A stretch of DNA of 64,000 nucleotides, taken from positions 75,001-139,000 of the forward strand of contig CALLPE010000006.1 in assembly GCA_938015445.1 (NCBI GenBank). Reading direction: 5' to 3'. Of the stretch, positions 16,912-26,017 are shown one piece after another. Source of the DNA: an uncultured Pirellulales bacterium (GTDB lineage: Bacteria; Planctomycetota; Planctomycetia; Pirellulales; Thermoguttaceae). Made by a program: the position numbers and the translations under genes. The notes under the pieces are model-generated. The model searched no databases, had not been told where the DNA came from, and was given only the letters and a program-made list of their open reading frames with translations. Every line of letters starts with the position of its first letter. Within the stretch, counting starts at the first letter, position 1.

Positions 16912-18440
16912 ACATCCGCGTCATTGCGTTGTGGTTTGCCCGGCGTGCTGCGGCCGTCGGTTACGTATTTTTCCAGCAGCGCGCGGAGCCGGGCCACCAC
17001 CTCCGGATGTTCTTTGGCAAGATTCTTCTGCTGGGCGACATCTGACTCCAGGTCGTACAATTGCAGTGGGGGCAGTCCCTGTTTGGCAGCTTCGGCGTCT
17101 CTTGGACGCGACCATCCGCCCGAACCGGCACACAACGCCAGCACCCACTTCCCCTGCCGGATGGCAAACCGTCCGTTTACCGAGTGCAACACCACGGCGT
17201 CGCGCGTTGGTCGGTCGGGCGAAGGCTCGCGCTGAAGCAGGGCGTGCAAAAAGCTGAAGCTGTCTTCGCCGGCGTCGTCAGGCAATCGCTCGCCAAGCAG
17301 CTCAGCACAGGTGGCCAGCAGGTCGTTCAAGCAGACGAGCTGCCCTGTCCGGCTGCCGGCCTGAACCCGCGCCGGCCAGGAAACAATAAACGGCACGCGC
17401 AGTCCGCCTTCCCAGATGTCGGCCTTGTAACCGCGGAACGGGCCGCTGGGGTAGTGGCCCAGTTCTTCCAACTGTGCCACGTTGGCCGCAGGCGAGCAGC
17501 CGTTGTCGCTGGTGAGGACCACCAGGGTATCGCGCTTCAGGCCGGTCTTTTCCAGCGCGGCCAGTACTTCGCCCACCGCAGCATCGGTCTGCATCACGAA
17601 GTCGCCGTACTCGTTCAGTCCGCTGCGGCCGCGCCATTTTTCTGTCGGCACGATAGGCGTGTGCGGAGAGGTAAGCGACAAATAAAGGAAGAACGGTGGG
17701 CGGTTTGCAGCGGACTGGTCGGCTGTCTGGGCAATGAAGTCGACCGTCTTACGCGCAAGCGTGGGCAGCACGTCCACGGCCTCGAAATCGGCGGCGGCTG
17801 GCCCTCGCCTTATCCACTGCTTCTCGACCGTCAGCGGTGCGGTGAAGCGGTCGTTCTCGATGTAGGCGAACGGCCACATGTCCAGCGAGGCCGATATGCC
17901 GAAGAACCAGTCGAAGCCCAAGGCCGTCGGCCCCCCGCTGATCCGCCCGCTATAGTCGTACCGCCATGCCTGCGATCGCCCCGCCGGCGGGCCGCCGGGC
18001 AGTTCGGGAATTTCCAATCCCAGGTGCCACTTGCCCACGCAAGCGGTGCGATAACCGTGGCCGGCCAACAACTTGGGCAATGTGAGCCGTTGCGGGGGGA
18101 TCAACGGCTTGCCGTCGCCCAGCAACACCCCTGATTGCAGCCGCGTTCGCCAGCAATAACGCCCGGTCAGCAGCCCGTAACGTGTGGGCGTGCATACCGA
18201 CGAAGAACTGTAGGCATCGGTGAAAATCATCCCCTCAGCAGCCAGCCGGTCGATGTTCGGGGTGGGTATTCTTCCCCGCTGCGGGTTGAGGCATTGAACG
18301 TCCCCGTACCCCAGATCGTCGGCCAAAATCAGCAGTATGTTGGGCGGTCGTTGCTGGTCCTGCGGTGCCGCCGAAGCACACGCCACCAGCAGCGCCGCGA
18401 TTATAGCTGAGAAAGCAAAAAACGAGTTGATCGGGTACAT
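16893..18440 (-). CDS. Exported arylsulfatase (formylglycine type)
   Basis: 515 aa. Hydrolyses sulfate esters, probably on polysaccharides, outside the cytoplasm. A signal peptide covers about residues 1-25. The Cys-type active-site motif is CTPTRYGLLTGRY, with C83 to be turned into formylglycine by a maturase. Calcium and catalytic residues are in ILADDLGYGD (D41, D42), GKWHLG, SLTSPHTP and SDNGCSPAAN. NPQRGRIPTPNIDRLAAEG is the usual first part of the family. The C-terminal region matches sulfatases with 'LYDLESDVAQQKNLA'. The start follows a weak GTGG site. The gene end feeds directly into the 24-bp array. No maturase gene lies in the window. Confidence 0.95.
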   Translation of the reverse strand: MYPINSFFAFSAIIAALLVACASAAPQDQQRPPNILLILADDLGYGDVQCLNPQRGRIPTPNIDRLAAEGMIFTDAYSSSSVCTPTRYGLLTGRYCWRTRLQSGVLLGDGKPLIPPQRLTLPKLLAGHGYRTACVGKWHLGLEIPELPGGPPAGRSQAWRYDYSGRISGGPTALGFDWFFGISASLDMWPFAYIENDRFTAPLTVEKQWIRRGPAAADFEAVDVLPTLARKTVDFIAQTADQSAANRPPFFLYLSLTSPHTPIVPTEKWRGRSGLNEYGDFVMQTDAAVGEVLAALEKTGLKRDTLVVLTSDNGCSPAANVAQLEELGHYPSGPFRGYKADIWEGGLRVPFIVSWPARVQAGSRTGQLVCLNDLLATCAELLGERLPDDAGEDSFSFLHALLQREPSPDRPTRDAVVLHSVNGRFAIRQGKWVLALCAGSGGWSRPRDAEAAKQGLPPLQLYDLESDVAQQKNLAKEHPEVVARLRALLEKYVTDGRSTPGKPQRNDADVQLEKN

Positions 18441-18876
18441 TTTTTCACCACAAAGCTGAACTGTGCCCTATCGACACACTGCGCCCCAGCCGACTTCGTA
18501 GCCACGTAACAATTGGCGCCTATTCAACATGCCACATTCCGGCCGAGTTCGCCCGCCGAACTCCCCGCCTAACAGGTCGTGTTGTGCAGGGCTTTTCCTG
18601 CTGCCGGGGTTTACGGCTGCGATTCTGTTTTGCTGCCCAGATGATGTCAAGCGACGGCCGCGGAGATCTTCCGAGAGGCCAAGCGACGGCCGGTGAAGCC
18701 TTCGGCACGCAAAACTTTTTCGGTACCGACAAGCACAAAACAGTGACCGTTCACGGGATTCGCAACTTTTACCGGGGGCCTTGCCCTTGCCAAGCCCGCC
18801 GCAACCCTGCGGTAGCGGACCGACAATCGTCATCCGAAACACGCAAGTAGCAAATGGGCCATAGGACGAACCGCCG
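18441..18876. other. Intergenic region between TrmH-type gene and sulfatase
   Basis: 436 bp without a believable gene. CAAGCGACGGCC occurs twice, at 18648 and 18680, 32 bases apart, flanking a GGAGATCTTCC patch. Nothing else stands out. Confidence 0.45.
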
Positions 18877-19695
18877 TTAGGAGCGCCGGATGCCGCGCTG
18901 CCGCCGGGCCTCGTAGAAAATAACTGCCGCTGCCGCCGAGACGTTAAGGCTATCCACCTTTCCCAGCATGGGCAGCCTCACTGGCGTAACATCCGGTCCG
19001 TGCCACAGGTCGGAAAGCCCCTCGGCCTCGCTGCCGAGCACAATTGCTGCGGGAAGTCGGTAATCAACATCGGTGTAAAGCAGCGAGCCGTCCACCCTGG
19101 CGGCCACGATGTTCATGCGCCGCTGCCGTAGCCAATCCAGAACGGCAGCCGCTGTATCTGCGCAAATCGGCACAGCAAACACTGCCCCCAAGCTCGCGCG
19201 GATGGCGTTGGGGTTGTACAGGTCGGTGATCGGGTCGGCGGCGATGACCGCGTCTACGCCGGCCGCGTCGGCGCTGCGCACCACAGCTCCAAGGTTGCCA
19301 GGCTTCTCCACGCCTTCCAACACGGCAACCAGCGGATTGGCCGACAAGGACACGTCGGCTAGTTTGCGCAGCGGCATTTCTGCTACCGCAACAACTCCCT
19401 CGGCTCGCTGGCCGAAGGCCAGTCGGTCGAACACCGCCTCGGTCACATGGATTATCTGTGCACCCTGGGCCACAGCGGCGGCCAGAGCGTCGCGGCTCGC
19501 CGGACGATCGCCCAGCGCTGGGCAAAAGTACACCTCCAGCACTTTCACCTCGCCCTCCAGCGCGCGTAGCAGCTCGCGCGCGCCGTCGATGAGTATCTGT
19601 CCTTGTTTTTCCCGGTGACGGCGGTCCCGCAATCTCGCCGCCGCCTTTACCCGCGGGTTGTGCACGCTGGTGATCTCGATCGGGTACTGTTCCAT
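18877..19695 (-). CDS. TrmH/SpoU-family RNA 2'-O-methyltransferase
   Basis: 272 aa. Transfers a methyl group from SAM to a ribose 2'-OH in rRNA or tRNA using the trefoil-knot SPOUT fold. The N-terminal substrate-binding domain starts with ITSVHNPRVKAAARLRDRR. The three SpoU motifs are clear: EKPGNLGAVVRSADAAGVD, AIVLGSEAEGLSD and DSLNVSAAAAVIFYEARRQR. The layout matches the RlmB or TsnR-like 'RNA methyltransferase TrmH family'; the target base cannot be told. It has no strong ribosome-binding site at ATG 19695 and appears monocistronic. Confidence 0.93.
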   Translation of the reverse strand: MEQYPIEITSVHNPRVKAAARLRDRRHREKQGQILIDGARELLRALEGEVKVLEVYFCPALGDRPASRDALAAAVAQGAQIIHVTEAVFDRLAFGQRAEGVVAVAEMPLRKLADVSLSANPLVAVLEGVEKPGNLGAVVRSADAAGVDAVIAADPITDLYNPNAIRASLGAVFAVPICADTAAAVLDWLRQRRMNIVAARVDGSLLYTDVDYRLPAAIVLGSEAEGLSDLWHGPDVTPVRLPMLGKVDSLNVSAAAAVIFYEARRQRGIRRS

Positions 19696-19858
19696 CTGGA
19701 AATCCGGTGTGGGAGCTGAAAGCCGCCTTGCGAGCGCTCGACTTGTCGATTGCAGGCTGATTTATTAGACTAGGATGCAAGCAAATTTCGCGCCCAGCAA
19801 AACAATCAAGATAAGTGTTAAGTGTTACTGCTGGGAGTGGTTCGCACAAGGAGTCGGT

Positions 19859-19996
19859 ATGCGCACTCGTCCGCGTACGGATTTTGTCAAGAAATTGAAA
19901 GACCGTCGGTGCCCGAAGTGCGGCTGTAAACTGAACCCTCAACGCAAACGGTGCAAGCGGTGCGCTGAGGTCACACCGCGCCCGAAAAAAAGATAA
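19859..19996 (+). CDS. 45-aa basic zinc-ribbon protein
   Basis: ATG 19859 follows AAGGAG by five bases and opens a 45-residue, very basic protein. A zinc ribbon is formed by CPKCGCK and CKRCAEV, with Lys/Arg clusters on both sides and a C-terminal PRPKKR. The size and charge suggest binding to RNA, DNA or the ribosome, but this is inference. It ends 13 bases before the CoA ligase start and may be cotranscribed with it. An in-frame upstream start at 19775 lacks a ribosome-binding site. Confidence 0.72.
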   Translation: MRTRPRTDFVKKLKDRRCPKCGCKLNPQRKRCKRCAEVTPRPKKR

Positions 19997-20009
19997 TGGC
20001 AGCCGGTCG

Positions 20010-21593
20010 ATGTCAGGCCTGGAGTATCCCGAGCGACTCAACGCCGCCGTCGAGCTGGTCGATAAGCATGTAGCGTGTGGACATGGCCAGCACGTGGCAA
20101 TCGTTTGCGGGGACCAACGGATAACTTATGCAGAACTGGCGGAAAGGGTCAACCGGGCGGGCAACGTGTTCCGCAGTTTGGGCGTCCGCATGGAAGAGCG
20201 GGTAGTGATCCTCTTGCCCGACATGCCCCAGTGGGTATATAGCTTCTTCGGCGCGATGAAAATCGGTGCAGCGGCCGTGCCGCTAAATACCAACCTGCTG
20301 GCCAAGGATTACGAGTATCTGCTAAACGACTGTCGAGCGCGGGTAATTGTAGTCCATCAATCATTGCTGCCCCAGATCGAGCCTATCCGGCACAAGTTGA
20401 AGTTCGCCGAACACTTGCTGCTGGTCGATGGCCACGCGCCCGGCTGCTTGCCGTACGATGAATTGCTGGACCAACACTCTCCCACCCTGGAGCCAGCCGA
20501 AACCAGCAAAGACGACATGGCCTTTTGGCTGTACAGCTCGGGCACGACCGGGGCGCCAAAAGGGGCAGTCCATCTACACCACGACATGCTGGTAGCGGCC
20601 GAGTTGTATGCCCGCCGCACAATCGGCCTGCGGCAAGACGACGTCAGTTTTTCGGTGGCCAAGCTGTTTTTCGCCTACGGGCTGGGCAACGGGTTGTACT
20701 TTCCGCTCTACACTGGCGGTACCACCGTGCTCATGCTCGACCGTCCTACTCCAGAAGCGGTCTACGATGCCATCGATCGCTACCAACCGACGGTCTTCTA
20801 CAGCGTCCCCACCAGCTACGCAGCACTATTGCACGCGGCAGAGAAGTCGGGGCGGACGCAGTTGGGTCGGGTGCGCATGTGCGTCTCCGCCGGCGAGCCG
20901 CTGCCCAAGCATATATTCGAAAAATGGCTCCTCCGCTTCGGCGTGGAAATACTCGATGGCATCGGCTCTACCGAGATACTGCACATTTTCATTTCCAACC
21001 GGCCAGGCAAAGTGCGGCCGGGCAGCACCGGCCAGCTCGTGGAAGGCTATCAGGCACGGTTACTCGACGACGACGGCCGCGAAGTTCCCCCGCGCACCGT
21101 CGGCACCCTGTGGATCAAAGGCGACAGCATCGCCACGGGCTACTGGAACAAGCACCAGCAAACAAAAAGCACCTTCTGCGGAGAATGGATCAATACCCGC
21201 GATAAGTTCCTCGTGGACGAAGACGGCTACTTCTGGTACGCGGGCCGAACCGACGACATGATGAAAGTCTCTGGCCAGGCTGTCTGGCCTAGCGAAGTGG
21301 AAGCCATCTTGCAACAACATCCCGCCGTATTGGAGGCCGGAGTGGTGGGCACGGCCGACCAAGACGGCTTGATAAAACCCCGGGCATTCGTGGTGCTCAA
21401 AGATGGCCAACAGCCCAGCCCGGACTTAGCCAAAGAACTTCAGCAGTTCGTCAAGCAAAACACCGCGCCGCACAAGTACCCGCGCTCGGTCATCTTTGTC
21501 GAGCAATTGCCCAAAACTGCCACCGGAAAAATCCAGCGGTTCAAGCTGCGCGAGCTGGCTGCCGACACGCCGCTTAATGGGTCTTCCACGTAA
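20010..21593 (+). CDS. Benzoate-CoA ligase-like AMP-forming acyl-CoA synthetase
   Basis: 527 aa, ANL superfamily. Activates a carboxylate through an acyl-adenylate to the CoA thioester in the cytoplasm. FWLYSSGTTGAPKGAVHLHH (residues 172-191) is the form typical of benzoate-CoA ligases. SVAKLFFAYGLGNGLYFPL, DGIGSTEILHIFISN and GQLVEGYQARLLDDDG continue that likeness. DKFLVDEDGYFWYAGRTDDM is the hinge, and LPKTATGKIQRFKLRE near the end carries the catalytic lysine. The substrate may be an aromatic acid or a short acid; no benzoyl-CoA pathway gene is near. The ribosome-binding site is weak, which fits coupling to the 45-aa gene upstream. Confidence 0.88.
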   Translation: MSGLEYPERLNAAVELVDKHVACGHGQHVAIVCGDQRITYAELAERVNRAGNVFRSLGVRMEERVVILLPDMPQWVYSFFGAMKIGAAAVPLNTNLLAKDYEYLLNDCRARVIVVHQSLLPQIEPIRHKLKFAEHLLLVDGHAPGCLPYDELLDQHSPTLEPAETSKDDMAFWLYSSGTTGAPKGAVHLHHDMLVAAELYARRTIGLRQDDVSFSVAKLFFAYGLGNGLYFPLYTGGTTVLMLDRPTPEAVYDAIDRYQPTVFYSVPTSYAALLHAAEKSGRTQLGRVRMCVSAGEPLPKHIFEKWLLRFGVEILDGIGSTEILHIFISNRPGKVRPGSTGQLVEGYQARLLDDDGREVPPRTVGTLWIKGDSIATGYWNKHQQTKSTFCGEWINTRDKFLVDEDGYFWYAGRTDDMMKVSGQAVWPSEVEAILQQHPAVLEAGVVGTADQDGLIKPRAFVVLKDGQQPSPDLAKELQQFVKQNTAPHKYPRSVIFVEQLPKTATGKIQRFKLRELAADTPLNGSST

Positions 21594-22001
21594 TGCCCAA
21601 GGGTCGATTTATTGCCCGGCAGCTTTTGCCTATAACGACTTTAAGCGTAACAACATGGCGTGCTGGCTTGATGAACGCACCGAGGCTCCGGCGCGAGCTA
21701 CCAAGCGCTGTAACCAGTTTCGACAACGCCCACACGGAGTTGCCAAGTCGTGGTCTGCACGGGCCACTGTTTGCAACAGCGCAAGAATTGGGGAGATGTT
21801 CCGCACGATCGTCTTCCCATCGGGAAGCGTTGAGTGGGCAAAACCACGGAAATTGGGATGCTTTGCCGCTGGAAGACAGTGCTTTACTAACGGTCGCCCC
21901 CCAAGCTCAGCCCGGGCCGCCGAGTGCGTCGAGCTACCTGCCGGAAGTCGGCGCGCGCAATTAACGCAATTAGTGTAACAATCCCATACCGAGATGCGCC
22001 C
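21594..22001. other. Intergenic region, no gene supported
   Basis: 408 bp. Two overlapping open frames run through it but show no ribosome-binding site, family likeness or conserved composition. A short 9-bp doublet CGCAATTA lies near 21958-21976, just before the next gene. Confidence 0.45.
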
Positions 22002-22454
22002 ATGGAAACAACCTACAAGCGCACACAAATCGGCACGGTAACGTTGGTGTCGTTGGGCGCTGGAGTGGTAGTGGTTATCGGTACGATGGTTTACGGGGGG
22101 TACAATCTGATCGCGCTGGTCGTGCTGCTGATCCTGTTGCTGTGCCTGCTGCTTTTCTACGGCTTGACCATCGAAATCAGCAACGGAATGCTAAAATGGA
22201 GTTTTGGTCCAGGAATCATTCGCAAACGGGTCGCGCTGGCCGACATCCGCAGCGCCACAGCGGTGCGCAACCACTGGATTTACGGCTGGGGAATTCGCTA
22301 CACGCCCTACGGCTGGTTGTACAATGTTTCTGGGCTGAGGGCGGTGGAAATCGAGCTTAAAGACGGCAAACGGTTCCGTTTGGGAACAGATGAGCCGGAA
22401 CAACTGATTCGCGCCATCCAGCGAGCCACACAAGACGCACAGACACCTACATGA
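22002..22454 (+). CDS. Small two-helix membrane protein with a PH-like tail
   Basis: 150 aa. Two adjacent membrane segments occupy about residues 14-50 (LVSLGAGVVVVIGTMVYGG and IALVVLLILLLCLLLFYG). The rest looks like a small beta-rich bacterial PH-type domain: LTIEISNGMLKWSFGPG, IRKRVALADIRSATAVRN, VSGLRAVEIELKDGKRFRLGTDEPEQLIRAI. The last part matches the usual 'G.RF.I.TD.P..L..AI' ending. The function is unknown. ATG 22002 was taken because the first helix follows directly; the ribosome-binding site is poor. Confidence 0.72.
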   Translation: METTYKRTQIGTVTLVSLGAGVVVVIGTMVYGGYNLIALVVLLILLLCLLLFYGLTIEISNGMLKWSFGPGIIRKRVALADIRSATAVRNHWIYGWGIRYTPYGWLYNVSGLRAVEIELKDGKRFRLGTDEPEQLIRAIQRATQDAQTPT

Positions 22455-22592
22455 TGCGCACCCGAAGGCTCCCAAAACCGGCAGAGCCGCCCGCTATTTG
22501 CTGCCTTCGACTTGCACCGACTGATAACAAAGAATGTTTCGCCAACTGCTTGCTGGCTTGCATCGTCTTCGCTTCCCTCGAATGAGAAGTCG

Positions 22593-22636
22593 GCTTCACG
22601 CTTAGCACAACTCCGCTTCACGCTCCGGAGAAACAC
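22593..22636 (+). repeat. 22-bp direct duplication in the leader of the methyltransferase gene
   Basis: GCTTCACGCT occurs at 22593 and 22615, with partly matching flanks. It ends at the ribosome-binding site GGAG of the gene at 22638. Confidence 0.55.
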
Positions 22637-22637
22637 G

Positions 22638-24224
22638 ATGACGCGACGGGATTCAATGTCTCCTTGGCCGAAAAACCCACAGCGGCAATGGCTCGCGCAA
22701 ATCGCCGCCGGCAGTGTGCTATGTTGGCTGTGGGCGTGGACGCTGAGCGCAGGCAGCGCCGTTGCCGCCGAGAAGGCGGCAGCCGAGGTGTCGATTGATG
22801 CCCCATCGGTAGTCAACCTGTGCGACGCGGCCGCAAAGGCCCCAGAGACGGATTTGTATCCGCTTGTGGCTGCGGTAGTGCAAAGCGCCGGCAGAGCGGA
22901 AAAGCTCGCCCTGGTGGCCTTCGAGGACCACCAATTGTTCGCATACGCGGCGGGCGAAGAGACTCAGGAAGCCGCACAAAGCAATAGCGCAGCCAGCCAA
23001 TCTCAAGGCCCGGTTAACACCAGCGTCGTTAGCCCAGGTCAACTGCCGGTTCACTTGGGCGAGGCAACCGCTACACATCCAGACGCTTCCCAGTCTACGC
23101 CGCAGGCCAGGCTGTTGCGCCGCGTGATACTGCTAAAGCCCAACAGCGTGCTGATCGACGACGAAGTACAGTTTGCCGGTTCGGCAGGCGAAGTAACTTG
23201 GCGACTTGACCACGCCGGCACAGCCCAGCCACAACACGCAGACAAAACCACCATAATTGTTGTTGGACAGTACGAGCTGGTGTGCGAGCCGCCGGTTGTC
23301 GGTCAGGAGGACAAAGAGGCCAGAAAGCGACAGGCCGTGGCGAATTCCGCCCCGGCATCGGCCAGTGGGGCAAGCAGCAGTGTCCGCCGTCTGCGGGTGT
23401 GCCATGTGCGCAGCGAGGGCGTCGCTCTGCCTGCGGTTTCGACTGCGGCAGTGAGCCAGAAAGACCAAACGTACCAATTGACCGTGGCGGTTGGGGGACG
23501 TTTATATCGGCTAACGCTTCCGCCGTTGAGCCAGTCGGCAGGGAAGATCGCCGTCGCCGAGCAGGATGGCCAACAAGTGATGGCCGAGCGACATCTGCCG
23601 GCCGGCCTGCTGCCGCGCGGCACGGCCGGTAGAAAGCTCCTAGAACGCTGGGACAGCGCTTACCGCTCGGGACGGCCCGGCTGGGATACCGGACGCCCCA
23701 GCAGCGAATTGGTTCGGGCTGTGGAAGAGCAAACGCTCAAGCCGTGCCGAGTAGTGGAGCTAGGCTGCGGCACAGGCACCAACGCCGTTTTCCTGGCCCG
23801 CAAGGGTTTCGACGTAACGGCTATCGACGTGGCCCCCACCGCCTTGCGGCTGGCTGAACAAAAGGCCCAACAAGCCGGCGTGCGCGTCCGCTGGCTGTTG
23901 GCCGATGTACTTTCGCCCCCGCGACTCGAGCCGTTCGATTTGGTTTACGACCGTGGCTGCTATCACGGCGTGCGGCAGCAGGACGCTGCGCGATACGTGG
24001 AAGCCTTGGTCAAGCTGACCAAGCCCGGCTCGCAAGTGCTGATTCTGGCTGGCAACGCCAACGAGCAGCGGCACTACGGTCCGCCGCGAGTGAAGGAAGA
24101 AGAGCTGCGTGCCGACTTTTCGAAGCTGTTCGAGTTCCAATGGCTGAGGGAAACACGCTTCGATTCGCCCGATCCGCAGCGCGGCGGCGCGCTGGCGTGG
24201 TCGGTGTTGTTGCGGCGCAAGTGA
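22638..24224 (+). CDS. Signal-peptide protein with C-terminal SAM methyltransferase domain
   Basis: 528 aa. ATG 22638 follows GGAG by seven bases. The N-terminus has a basic stretch and a hydrophobic run ending SAVAA, a normal Sec signal (residues 1-37). Residues about 40-330 form an unknown region rich in Ala, Gln and Ser; parts such as VILLKPNSVLIDDEVQ and VTWRLDHAG recall the C-terminal beta domain of heparinase II/III-like proteins. From residue 335 a class I methyltransferase follows: WDTGRPSSELVRAV, VVELGCGTGTNAVFLA (SAM loop), DVTAIDVAPTALRLAEQKA and DLVYDRGCYHGV. Methyltransferases need cytoplasmic SAM, so export would be odd. Either the hydrophobic segment is an anchor with the enzyme inside, or two genes have fused. 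Confidence 0.75.
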   Translation: MTRRDSMSPWPKNPQRQWLAQIAAGSVLCWLWAWTLSAGSAVAAEKAAAEVSIDAPSVVNLCDAAAKAPETDLYPLVAAVVQSAGRAEKLALVAFEDHQLFAYAAGEETQEAAQSNSAASQSQGPVNTSVVSPGQLPVHLGEATATHPDASQSTPQARLLRRVILLKPNSVLIDDEVQFAGSAGEVTWRLDHAGTAQPQHADKTTIIVVGQYELVCEPPVVGQEDKEARKRQAVANSAPASASGASSSVRRLRVCHVRSEGVALPAVSTAAVSQKDQTYQLTVAVGGRLYRLTLPPLSQSAGKIAVAEQDGQQVMAERHLPAGLLPRGTAGRKLLERWDSAYRSGRPGWDTGRPSSELVRAVEEQTLKPCRVVELGCGTGTNAVFLARKGFDVTAIDVAPTALRLAEQKAQQAGVRVRWLLADVLSPPRLEPFDLVYDRGCYHGVRQQDAARYVEALVKLTKPGSQVLILAGNANEQRHYGPPRVKEEELRADFSKLFEFQWLRETRFDSPDPQRGGALAWSVLLRRK

Positions 24225-24275
24225 TTATCCAGGCGCGGCAGGAGGTGTCTGTTTCAGGTCAGGCGGTTTACCGAG

Positions 24276-25772
24276 ATGCTATCAGAACTGTATCGTCCTT
24301 CGCTGGCGCTAGTGACCGACTTGTATCAGTTGACGATGGCCTGCGCGTATTTTCGCGCCGGCGTTCACCAGCGCCAGGCAGCATTCCACTTGACCTTCAG
24401 GCGGAATCCATTCGGCGGCGGATTTACTGTGGCTGCCGGACTGGCCACCGCAGTGGAATATCTGCAAAACCTGCGGTTCGAGCCGGCGGATGTGGAGTAC
24501 CTGGCGTCCCTGCGCGGCAACGACGGCCGGCCGCTGCTGGACAGTGCGTTTCTCGACTTCTTGGCGGGCACGACGCTGCTGTGCGACGTGGATGCCGTTC
24601 CCGAAGGCACCGTGGTCTTCCCTCACGAACCACTGCTGCGCGTGATCGGTCCCATCTGGCAGGCGCAACTGGTGGAAACTGCCCTGCTGAACATCATCAA
24701 CTTTCAAACGCTGGTGGCCACCAAGGCCGCCCGAGTCACTTTGGCGGCCCAGGGACAACCGGTGATCGAGTTTGGTTTGCGCCGGGCGCAGGGGATCGAC
24801 GGCGGGCTGTCGGCCAGTCGGGCAGCGTACATTGGCGGGTGCGCAGCCACCTCGAACATGCTGGCTGGGCGGTTGTTGGGCATTCCCGTCCGCGGCACGC
24901 TGGCACACAGCTTGGTCATGTGCTTCGATAGCGAACTGGAGGCCTTTCGCGCCTACGCCGCTGCCATTCCCAACAATTGCGTCTTTCTCGTCGATACCTA
25001 CGACACGCTCCAGGGAGTTCGTAATGCCATCGAGGTCGGCCGCTGGTTGCGCCAGCAAGGTCACGAAATGATCGGCATCCGGCTGGACTCCGGCGATCTG
25101 GCCTGGCTGAGCAAAAAGGCCCGCGAGCTCCTGGACCAGGCCGGTTTTTCCCACGCGGTGATCCTGGCATCGAACGACCTGGACGAACACCTCATCGCCA
25201 GCCTGAAGCAACAGGGAGCGGCTATCAGCGCCTGGGGGGTGGGCACACGGCTGGCGACGGCTTTCGACCAGCCAGCGTTGGAGGGCGTGTACAAGTTGTC
25301 GGCCGTACGCGGCGAGGACGGCCGGTGGATTGACCGGCTCAAGCTTTCCGAAGAAGCAGCCAAAACGACTAACCCCGGCGTGCTGCAAGTCCGCCGCTTC
25401 TTCGATGGCGATCAGGCCGCCGGCGATGCCATCTACGACGTGGAACACCCACCTTCGGAACGCTGGGTGATAGTCGACCCCACAGACGCCACCCGTCGCA
25501 AAGACCTTTCTGCTTTTGCGCACAGCGAAGAGTTGCTTGTGCCGGTGTTTCGGGCCGGGCGCTGTGTGTACGATGTTCCTTCGCTGGAAGGGTCGCGCCG
25601 CCGGACGCTCCAGCAGCTCGAGCTGTTTCACGAAGGAATAAAGCGGTTCGTGAACCCGCACCGGTATCCGGCCGGACTAGACCTGGGCCTGCACCAGCGC
25701 AAGATGTCGCTGATCCTGAAGGCCAAGGGGTTCAACAGCGCCGACAGCCCGCCGGCTGATCGCCAATCGTGA
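24276..25772 (+). CDS. pncB: Nicotinate phosphoribosyltransferase
   Basis: 498 aa. Joins nicotinate to PRPP with ATP hydrolysis in the NAD salvage pathway. The start [15 protein letters not shown] is diagnostic. [12 protein letters not shown], the [21 protein letters not shown] stretch (catalytic His region), [16 protein letters not shown] and [20 protein letters not shown] are all as in the longer bacterial form. AGGCGG sits nine bases before ATG 24276. The gene lies 51 bases after the methyltransferase gene on the same strand and could share its transcript. A palindrome between convergent genes follows. Confidence 0.95.
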   Translation: MLSELYRPSLALVTDLYQLTMACAYFRAGVHQRQAAFHLTFRRNPFGGGFTVAAGLATAVEYLQNLRFEPADVEYLASLRGNDGRPLLDSAFLDFLAGTTLLCDVDAVPEGTVVFPHEPLLRVIGPIWQAQLVETALLNIINFQTLVATKAARVTLAAQGQPVIEFGLRRAQGIDGGLSASRAAYIGGCAATSNMLAGRLLGIPVRGTLAHSLVMCFDSELEAFRAYAAAIPNNCVFLVDTYDTLQGVRNAIEVGRWLRQQGHEMIGIRLDSGDLAWLSKKARELLDQAGFSHAVILASNDLDEHLIASLKQQGAAISAWGVGTRLATAFDQPALEGVYKLSAVRGEDGRWIDRLKLSEEAAKTTNPGVLQVRRFFDGDQAAGDAIYDVEHPPSERWVIVDPTDATRRKDLSAFAHSEELLVPVFRAGRCVYDVPSLEGSRRRTLQQLELFHEGIKRFVNPHRYPAGLDLGLHQRKMSLILKAKGFNSADSPPADRQS

Positions 25773-25812
25773 TCGCCCGAATCGTTGGCATCGTTGGAAA
25801 CTAAGTTCCCCC

Positions 25813-25850
25813 GCGCGGCTGGGCGGCAGGGCTAGCTTGCCCAGCCGTGC
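25813..25850. terminator. Large palindrome between convergent genes; dispersed element, copy C
   Basis: GCGCGGCTGGGC and GCCCAGCCGTGC pair over 12 positions with one G-U, around a 14-base loop. It sits between the converging pncB and lipoprotein genes and could end both transcripts. Read on the minus strand it starts CTGCACGGCTGGGCAAGC, close to copies A and B at 418-533, so it also belongs to the repeat family. Confidence 0.5.
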
Positions 25851-25894
25851 AGCTCGGCGGCCAGTGACGAGCAGTAGAGCGAATCGCAATGGCC

Positions 25895-25916
25895 GCAGAG
25901 GACAAGCCTCCGCTGC
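25895..25916. repeat. Short palindrome with GGACAAGCCTCC core
   Basis: GCAGAGGA and TCCGCTGC form a hairpin with one mismatch around loop CAAGCC. The same core and loop recur as a perfect hairpin at 45381-45401. Confidence 0.5.
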
Positions 25917-26017
25917 CACCCAATCCGCGCCCAGCCAGTAACGACCATCTGTTGCACTTGATGCTTAAATCAGGGACAACCCTCGAGCGCCACAAAACAC
26001 CAGCCGCAGCCGGGGCT

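Noticed and set aside
24309-25661. 450-codon minus-strand frame
   Set aside because: Exact shadow of pncB; composition typical of an antisense frame.
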